Below, piece by piece: positions 58,870 to 64,000 of a stretch of DNA of 64,000 bases (position 1 is its first letter; each line of letters starts with the position of its first letter). This stretch comes from Brucellaceae bacterium. Its GTDB lineage: Bacteria; Pseudomonadota; Alphaproteobacteria; Rhizobiales; Rhizobiaceae. The translations under genes and the position numbers were made by a program. The stretch spans positions 1-64,000 of the forward strand of contig JACKJW010000003.1 in assembly GCA_020637755.1 (NCBI GenBank), read 5' to 3'. The notes beneath the pieces were generated by a model. It was not told the origin of the DNA. It worked only from the letters and a program-made list of their open reading frames with translations, and did not search any database.

Positions 58870-59846
58870 ACCGCCCGCGCCTGAGATACAACCGCCGCCA
58901 GATCCTTGGCCTTGGCCTTGCCGGATGCGCCTGCATGGCCTGTGGCGGAGCCGATGCCGCAACGCTGTCCTATGATTTGCGGGCCGTCGAGATCGCGCCG
59001 CGCACATGGGCGGTATTCGGCGCGCGTGAGCACTTCTCCTTTGCCAATGGTGGCAACATCGTCAATGTCGCCTTTGTTGAGGTGCCCGATGGCGTGGTCG
59101 TCATCGATACAGGCCCGTCGCGCCGCTTCGGCGAGGCGTTGAAGGCGCTGATCGAACATATGCTCCCCGGCAAGCCGGTTCTCCGTGTTTATAACACCCA
59201 CCATCATCCGGACCATTTTCTCGGAAACCAGGTTTTCGAGCGCTCGCTCATCGCCGCGCCGCAAAAGGTGATCGACAATATCGACGCCGAAGGAAACGGC
59301 TTTGCAGACAATATGTACCGCCTCGTCGGTGACTGGATGCGCGGCACTGCCCCCGTTTCGCCGGGGACCGCACTGGAAGGTGATGGCGAGGATGTGGGCG
59401 GCCGCCGCTTTACCTTCTTCCGGCTCTCCGGCCATACCAGCGCCGATTTTGCCATGCGCGACGATGAGACCGGTGTGCTGTTTTCAGGTGATCTCGCCTT
59501 TCTGGATCGCGCGCCGACGACGCCCCACGCCGACCTTCCCCAATGGCGCGATGCCCTCGTCACCCTCCAGCGCGCCGACATTGATCGCGTGCTTCCCGGG
59601 CACGGTCCGCTCGATCCGGCCGGGCGTTCCTTCATCCAGACGCGTGATTGGCTCGACTGGCTGGATGGAACCTTGCGCGACTCACTGGCCAAGGGGCTGA
59701 CCCAGAACGAGGCCATGGCGATCCCGCTGCCGGTCCGCTTTGCCGCGCTTGGCGTTGCAGGTGAGGAATACCAGCGCTCTGTCGTGCACCTCTGGCAGCG
59801 GCTGGAAGATGAAATCTTTCAGCCGGTTGACGTGCTTCGAAACTAA
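58866..59846 (+). CDS. Quinoprotein relay system zinc metallohydrolase (MBL fold)
   Basis: A 326-residue secreted metallo-beta-lactamase fold protein. A Tat/lipoprotein-like start (YNRRQILGLGLAGCACMACG) precedes VVVIDTGPSRRFGEALKALI and the zinc motif YNTHHHPDHFLGNQVF (HxHxDH); further His/Asp are in RLSGHTSADFAM, FSGDLAFLD and VLPGHGPLDPAGRSF. The SoxYZ-like carrier and this hydrolase go together in many PQQ loci. TTG start overlaps the previous stop (TTGA). Confidence 0.92.
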   Translation: MNRPRLRYNRRQILGLGLAGCACMACGGADAATLSYDLRAVEIAPRTWAVFGAREHFSFANGGNIVNVAFVEVPDGVVVIDTGPSRRFGEALKALIEHMLPGKPVLRVYNTHHHPDHFLGNQVFERSLIAAPQKVIDNIDAEGNGFADNMYRLVGDWMRGTAPVSPGTALEGDGEDVGGRRFTFFRLSGHTSADFAMRDDETGVLFSGDLAFLDRAPTTPHADLPQWRDALVTLQRADIDRVLPGHGPLDPAGRSFIQTRDWLDWLDGTLRDSLAKGLTQNEAMAIPLPVRFAALGVAGEEYQRSVVHLWQRLEDEIFQPVDVLRN

Positions 59847-59934
59847 TTGCCAGCTATTTATCAGACCGGCAACCGCTTGATTTTCTGATGCAAAGCGGCG
59901 CGGATCCCCGCTGGAAACGGCCGCGAACGGCCGG

Positions 59935-59951
59935 TGTGTACTATTTGGCAA
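59935..59951 (+). promoter_or_regulatory. xox motif, site 4 (xoxF upstream)
   Basis: TGTGTACTATTTGGCAA, 97 nt before the xoxF start. In the leader two hairpins follow: CCTTCCA/TGGAAGG (59990-60009) and TTTGCCC/GGGCAAA just before the Shine-Dalgarno GGGAGGA. Confidence 0.65.
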
Positions 59952-60048
59952 TAATCAATATGCCGGGGCTCATCTACGCTTTCTCCTGCCTTCCAAGGGA
60001 GTGGAAGGTTGATCGAATTTTGCCCAGCCGGGCAAACGGGAGGAACGC

Positions 60049-61833
60049 ATGAAACTCAAATCTCTGCTGCTCGCCACGGCGAGCGCCGCCATCCTGACCG
60101 CGTCCGCTCTGGGCGCGGTGAAGGCCGAAGGCGTGACCATCGACCAGATCGTCAACGACCAGGCGTCTGCCGACGACGTCGTGACTTACGGCATGGGTCC
60201 GCGCGCCCAGCGCTTCAGCCCGCTGGCCACGCTGAACAAGACCAATGTGAAGAACCTGACCCCTGCCTGGGCCTTCTCCTTCGGTGGGGAAAAGCAGCGT
60301 GGTCAGGAAAGCCAGCCGCTCGTCAAGGACGGCGTGATGTACGTCACCGGCTCCTACAGCCGCCTTTACGCCATCGATGTGAAGACTGGCGACGAGCTGT
60401 GGCAGTACGACGCCCGCCTGCCCGAAGGCATCCTGCCCTGCTGCGACGTGATCAACCGTGGTGCCGCCCTCTACGGCGACAAGGTCTATTTTGTCACGCT
60501 CGACGCCAAGATCGTTGCCCTTGACGCCAAGACCGGCAAGGTCGTCTGGCGCAAGGAAATCGGTGACTTCGAAGGCGGCTACTCGGCCACCGCCGCGCCG
60601 CTCGTCGTGCCTTCCGCAACCCATGGCGCGCTCATCGTGACCGGCAATTCCGGTGGCGAATTCGGCATTGTCGGCGCCGTTCAGGCTCGCAACCCCGAGA
60701 CCGGTGAACTGGTCTGGGAGCGCCCGGTGATCGAAGGTCACATGGGCACGCTGAACGGCAAGGAATCCACCATGACCGGTACCAAGAACGAAACTTGGCC
60801 GGGTGACATGTGGCAGAACGGCGGCGGCGCAACCTGGCTCGGCGGCACCTACGATCCGGAAACCAAGCTGATCTATTTCGGCACCGGCAACCCGGCTCCG
60901 TGGAACTCGCACCTGCGTCCGGGCGACAACAAATGGACCTCCTCGCGCATCGCCATCGATCCGGAAACCGGCGACATCAAGTGGGGCTTCCAGACCACCC
61001 CGCATGATGGCTGGGACTTCGACGGTGTGAACGAGTTCGTGTCCTTTGACATGCAGAAGGACGGCCAGACGGTGAAGGCCGGTGCAACCGCCGACCGCAA
61101 CGGCTTCTTCTACGTGCTCGACCGCACCAACGGCAAGTTCATCTCCGCCGTGCCCTTCGTGAAGAACATCACCTGGGCCAAGGGCATCGACGAGAACGGC
61201 CGCCCGATCTACATCGACGACAACCGTCCGGGCAATCCGGCCGAAAGCGCCGATGGCAAGAAGGGCAAGTCGATCTTCGCCGTCCCGTCCTTCCTCGGTG
61301 GCAAGAACTGGATGCCGATCGCCTTCTCGCAGAAGACCAGCATGTTCTACATTCCGTCCAACGAGTGGGGCATGGATATCTGGAACGAGCCGGTCACCTA
61401 CAAGAAGGGTGCTGCCTACCTTGGCGCCGGCTTCACCATCAAGCCGATCTTTGACGACCATATCGGCTCGCTCAAGGCCATCGACCCGGCCACCGGCGAA
61501 ACCAAGTGGGAATACAAGAACAAGGCTCCGCTCTGGGGCGGCGTGATGACCACGGCCGGCGGCCTCGTCTTCACCGGCACGCCGGAAGGCTACCTGATGG
61601 CCTTCGACGACGAGACGGGCGAAGTGCTCTGGAAGTTCAACACCGGCACAGGCATCGTCGGCTCGCCCATCACCTGGGAGCAGGATGGCGAGCAGTGGGT
61701 TGCCATCGTCGCAGGCTGGGGTGGTGCGGTCCCGCTCTGGGGCGGTGAGGTGGCCAAGGCCGTCAAGGACATCAACCAGGGCGGCACGGTCTGGGCATTC
61801 AAGCTGCCCAAGCAGATGGCTTCTGCCAACTGA
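60049..61833 (+). CDS. xoxF: Lanthanide-dependent methanol dehydrogenase XoxF
   Basis: A 594-residue periplasmic PQQ quinoprotein oxidising methanol (and possibly other alcohols) to aldehyde. Signal peptide (SLLLATASAAILTASALGAV). An eight-blade propeller with repeated GETKW-type strands is visible. The vicinal disulfide is C131-C132 (GILPCCDVINRG). Metal ligands: E204 (SGGEFG), N281 (GTGNPAPWN) and catalytic D323; D325 (GWDFDGVNE) is the extra Asp that marks lanthanide use, where MxaF has Ala. No mxaF/mxaI is in the window. The gene is flanked by a motif upstream and a terminator; XoxG-like cytochrome follows. Confidence 0.97.
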   Translation: MKLKSLLLATASAAILTASALGAVKAEGVTIDQIVNDQASADDVVTYGMGPRAQRFSPLATLNKTNVKNLTPAWAFSFGGEKQRGQESQPLVKDGVMYVTGSYSRLYAIDVKTGDELWQYDARLPEGILPCCDVINRGAALYGDKVYFVTLDAKIVALDAKTGKVVWRKEIGDFEGGYSATAAPLVVPSATHGALIVTGNSGGEFGIVGAVQARNPETGELVWERPVIEGHMGTLNGKESTMTGTKNETWPGDMWQNGGGATWLGGTYDPETKLIYFGTGNPAPWNSHLRPGDNKWTSSRIAIDPETGDIKWGFQTTPHDGWDFDGVNEFVSFDMQKDGQTVKAGATADRNGFFYVLDRTNGKFISAVPFVKNITWAKGIDENGRPIYIDDNRPGNPAESADGKKGKSIFAVPSFLGGKNWMPIAFSQKTSMFYIPSNEWGMDIWNEPVTYKKGAAYLGAGFTIKPIFDDHIGSLKAIDPATGETKWEYKNKAPLWGGVMTTAGGLVFTGTPEGYLMAFDDETGEVLWKFNTGTGIVGSPITWEQDGEQWVAIVAGWGGAVPLWGGEVAKAVKDINQGGTVWAFKLPKQMASAN

Positions 61834-61856
61834 TTGATCGGTATCGCAGATCATGG

Positions 61857-61885
61857 AAGGGCCGGCCTTGGGCCGGCCCTTTTCT
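61857..61885 (+). terminator. Intrinsic terminator after xoxF
   Basis: Stem AAGGGCCGGCC/GGCCGGCCCTT with loop TTG and TTTTCTTC tail, 23 bp after the xoxF stop. It separates xoxF from the following cytochrome. Confidence 0.88.
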
Positions 61886-61939
61886 TCTGGGATCGCGCGC
61901 ACGCCGCAGGTGCCAGAAGGCATCGTCGCGAAGCGCCGG

Positions 61940-61956
61940 TGTGCACCAAAGCACAA
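61940..61956 (+). promoter_or_regulatory. xox motif, site 5
   Basis: TGTGCACCAAAGCACAA, with the perfect half-sites TGTGC and GCACA, 80 nt before the cytochrome c start at 62037. Confidence 0.65.
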
Positions 61957-62036
61957 GCCCGCCCTTGACGCTGATCAAGCCCGCAAGGCCTGCGTCACCA
62001 CACTCTTGTCCGCAGCCATCCACCGGAGACAAACCC

Positions 62037-62453
62037 ATGAACAAGGCACTCACATTCCTCGCGCTGGCAGGCGCCCTCGTCACCGCTGCCCCCGCCTTCG
62101 CCACTGAAGATTTCGAGCAGATCAAGGTCGATGCGGGCCACAAGCTCTTTGAAGGCAATTGCCGCCGCTGCCACGCCACGGACGCCAAGGACCCGTCCTA
62201 CGGTCCGCCACTTGAAAATGTCGTCGGCCGCGGGGCAGGCACCTATCCGGGCTACAAGTATTCCACAGCCCTTGAAGCATCCGGGATCGTCTGGACACCG
62301 GCTGCCCTGCGGGCCTGGATGGAAGACAATGACGGGTTCATGCCCGGCACCAAGATGCGCCATGTTGGCATCGAGGATCGCACCGTGCAGGATTTCATCC
62401 TGTCCTACCTGCAATCCATAACCACGCGTGACGGCAAGGAAATCTCGAAGTAG
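62037..62453 (+). CDS. c-type cytochrome (XoxG-like electron acceptor)
   Basis: A 138-residue periplasmic class I cytochrome c. Signal peptide (ALTFLALAGALVTAAPAFAT), heme motif LFEGNCRRCHATDAKDPSYG (CxxCH), GPPLENVVGRGAGTYPGYKY, and the Met ligand in GFMPGTKMRHVGI, as in mitochondrial-type cytochromes. Its own motif copy and the place after xoxF suggest it is the electron acceptor of XoxF; the PedF-like cytochrome at 56662 is the other candidate. Confidence 0.88.
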   Translation: MNKALTFLALAGALVTAAPAFATEDFEQIKVDAGHKLFEGNCRRCHATDAKDPSYGPPLENVVGRGAGTYPGYKYSTALEASGIVWTPAALRAWMEDNDGFMPGTKMRHVGIEDRTVQDFILSYLQSITTRDGKEISK

Positions 62454-62494
62454 GGGCGCGCAGCCGGTCTGCCGGACGTAGTCCCCGACGAAAG

Positions 62495-62528
62495 AAAACC
62501 CGCCGGGTCTCGCGAACCGGCGGGTTTT
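62495..62528. terminator. Bidirectional intrinsic terminator
   Basis: Stem AAAACCCGCCGG/CCGGCGGGTTTT with a 10-nt loop lies between convergent cytochrome and thiolase genes. Confidence 0.88.
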
Positions 62529-62553
62529 GCGTGACGCGGTGCGCTCCGGGAGA

Positions 62554-63753
62554 TCAGGAAACCTTGATGATCGCCGCCATGGCGCTGTCACCGGCAGCGC
62601 AGCCCTGGAACAGGCCGTATCCGCCGCCCTTGATGGCCAGTTCCTCGATCAGTTCGATCACCGAGCGCAACGCCGTCGGCCCCTGGGGATGGCCCCAGAT
62701 CAGCGAGCTGCCATAGTTGTTCATCGTTTCCCACTTGATGCCGAAGGCGCGTGCAAAGGCGATGTCGTTGACGGCAAAGGGGTTGTGCGCCTTGATGGCG
62801 CCCATGTCCGTGATGCTCAGCCCGGCATGGTCAAGCGCACGCTTCGAGGCCTGGATCGGGGCCGCCGGCATGAAGCCCTTGTCCTCGCGCGCCTGCCCGA
62901 AGGCGATGATCTCGATGGTGACGGATTTGTCCGTTGCGAGATCGGCTGCCTTTTCCGGCGTATCGGCGATGATCATCCCCGCCACACCGTCAGCCGGGTG
63001 AGTCTGGCCGCCGAAGGTAACCGAGCCGCCGTCGCGCACGGGCTTCAGCCGCGCCAGCCCCTCGGCGGTGGAAAGCGTCACGCCCATGTCGCCCTCCATG
63101 CTGGCCACCGTCTTGCGGTAGCGCGCATCCGGAACCTCGAAGGGCAGGTCCATGTAGCGCTTCATGAAGGCATGGCCGTCAGCCGTGGCATCGCCATATT
63201 GGGCGCAGCGGCGCAGCACCACCTCGTGCTGCTCTTCGGTGGAGATGCCGCCGGCGCGCCGCGCGACATTCTCTGCCGTGTCCACCATGGCGCAGCGCGC
63301 CCACGGGTCCTTGTTGAAGGCATCGAGCAGCCAGGCTTCCCCATCGCCTGCGCCGCCCGGGCCTGCCGGGTTCGGATAGTAGACATGGGGCGCATTGGAG
63401 CAGCGGTCACCCGAGACCACCAGCGTCGTGCCGGCATTGCCGAGGCCGATTTCGGCTGCTGCCGTCGCCATCAGGCGCGTGCCGGTGGCGCAGGCCTGGT
63501 TGATCGTCGGGCCGGTCAGCTTTTCCGCGCCGATCAGGCCGCCGAACCACGGCATTCCATAAAAGCAGCTCTTCTGCGGAATGGTGAAGCCATAGGCACC
63601 GAAATCGAACACGTCCGGTGCAATGCTGCGCTTGGCGAGCGCCTGGCGCGTCACGTGGGCTGCAAACTCGATCGAATGCAGATGGGCGAGATCACCCTGC
63701 CAGCGGGCAAAGGGTGTTGACCAGTAACCCCCATAGGGAATGTAGGCTTTCAT
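62554..63753 (-). CDS. Thiolase family protein
   Basis: A 399-residue thiolase-fold protein. Conserved sites are TINQACATGTRLMA (nucleophilic Cys), AIKAHNPFAVNDIAFARAFG (His) and GLFQGCAAGDSAM (second Cys). The sequence is of the SCP2/acetyl-CoA acetyltransferase type seen in catabolic islands more than classic PhaA/FadA. GGAGGAG lies 7-8 nt before the ATG. It is downstream of the alpha/beta hydrolase gene by 35 bp and probably belongs to a catabolic operon that begins outside the window. Confidence 0.9.
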   Translation of the reverse strand: MKAYIPYGGYWSTPFARWQGDLAHLHSIEFAAHVTRQALAKRSIAPDVFDFGAYGFTIPQKSCFYGMPWFGGLIGAEKLTGPTINQACATGTRLMATAAAEIGLGNAGTTLVVSGDRCSNAPHVYYPNPAGPGGAGDGEAWLLDAFNKDPWARCAMVDTAENVARRAGGISTEEQHEVVLRRCAQYGDATADGHAFMKRYMDLPFEVPDARYRKTVASMEGDMGVTLSTAEGLARLKPVRDGGSVTFGGQTHPADGVAGMIIADTPEKAADLATDKSVTIEIIAFGQAREDKGFMPAAPIQASKRALDHAGLSITDMGAIKAHNPFAVNDIAFARAFGIKWETMNNYGSSLIWGHPQGPTALRSVIELIEELAIKGGGYGLFQGCAAGDSAMAAIIKVS

Positions 63754-63788
63754 GGAATTCTCCTCCGGCGATGATCAGGAATGCAGCC

Positions 63789-64000
63789 TTACAGCGGCTG
63801 GAATGGGGAAGCCTCCGTGTCCATGCGCTCCAGCAAACCCACAAAGGATTGGATGGCAGGCATGACAATTTCGGGCTTTTCGGCGTGCGGAGCGTGCTGG
63901 GCCCCTTCCACGGCGAGGATTTCGCAAGGGCTGTAGGTGCGCGTCTCCAGTGACCGCATCTGGGCCATGGTGCCGTACTGGTCGGCCAGCCCCTGGATGC
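63789..64000 (-). CDS. Alpha/beta hydrolase (C-terminal part)
   Basis: The last about 70 residues of a hydrolase, cut by the window edge. Translated from the minus strand, it reads LADQYGTMAQMRSLETRTYS and the catalytic-His region EGAQHAPHAEKPE, then a C-terminal helix. This is typical of alpha/beta hydrolase fold esterases or lyases. It lies upstream of the thiolase in the same direction. The substrate cannot be inferred. Confidence 0.8.
   Translation of the reverse strand, partial: IQGLADQYGTMAQMRSLETRTYSPCEILAVEGAQHAPHAEKPEIVMPAIQSFVGLLERMDTEASPFQPL

Noticed and set aside
59974..61956. Minus-strand frame of 660 codons opposite xoxF
   Set aside because: Shadow; xoxF codon use is strongly biased and leaves the antisense frame open.

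Overview
The window is GC-rich chromosomal DNA from an alphaproteobacterium, most likely of the order Hyphomicrobiales (Rhizobiales). This rests on gene order (cytochrome bc1 chaperone, DUF177, plsX, fabH, ihfA, MerR; clpP, clpX, lon, hup) and on family content. The genus cannot be told from sequence reading alone. At least six genes are best read as starting with TTG.

Bases 1-4.6 kb hold the fatty acid/phospholipid block plsX-fabH with ihfA, a MerR regulator and tRNA-Pro. Bases 4.6-14 kb hold a surface polysaccharide locus: Wzy-like polymerase, polyprenyl-phosphate sugar transferase, GT4 glycosyltransferase, outer-membrane export lipoprotein, a Wzz/BY-kinase-like protein with a degenerate kinase domain, a GNAT acyltransferase and a polysaccharide deacetylase. 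The set resembles holdfast (hfs) or unipolar-polysaccharide (upp) loci. Bases 14-39.6 kb are housekeeping: heme A synthase, argC, speB, rpsI-rplM, a YoeB/YefM toxin-antitoxin pair, metY, clpP, clpX, lon, HU, adenine deaminase and two acyltransferases. Three non-coding features stand out here. Two tandem, related small-RNA-like units on the minus strand lie upstream of metY. A 500-nt gene-less unit very rich in GGA ends in a strong terminator. A 223-bp element has terminal inverted repeats.

At 39.96-42.03 kb a 2-kb AT-rich islet sits in the 3' end of tRNA-Asp, bounded by exact 55-bp direct repeats. It carries one gene, an AAA ATPase of the DUF4143 type with a PD-(D/E)XK-like C-terminus, and no visible integrase.

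Bases 42.1-62.5 kb form a large lanthanide-type methanol dehydrogenase (xox) locus. It holds XoxF with the Asp-Phe-Asp metal signature, two c-type cytochromes, a XoxJ/MxaJ-like periplasmic protein, a SoxYZ-like carrier, a zinc metallohydrolase, a PQQ-associated ABC exporter with its beta-propeller and binding proteins, a CXXCW protein, and a nine-gene operon of MoxR, DUF58, DUF4381, two VWA, TPR and BatD proteins resembling mxaRSACKL. An NMT1/SsuA-type ABC importer lies inside it. A 17-bp motif of consensus TGTGYACYAWAKSRCAA occurs five times, each 73-97 nt upstream of a start codon in this locus, including the importer. It is the best candidate for the operator of a shared regulon.

The window ends with a thiolase and a truncated alpha/beta hydrolase on the minus strand.
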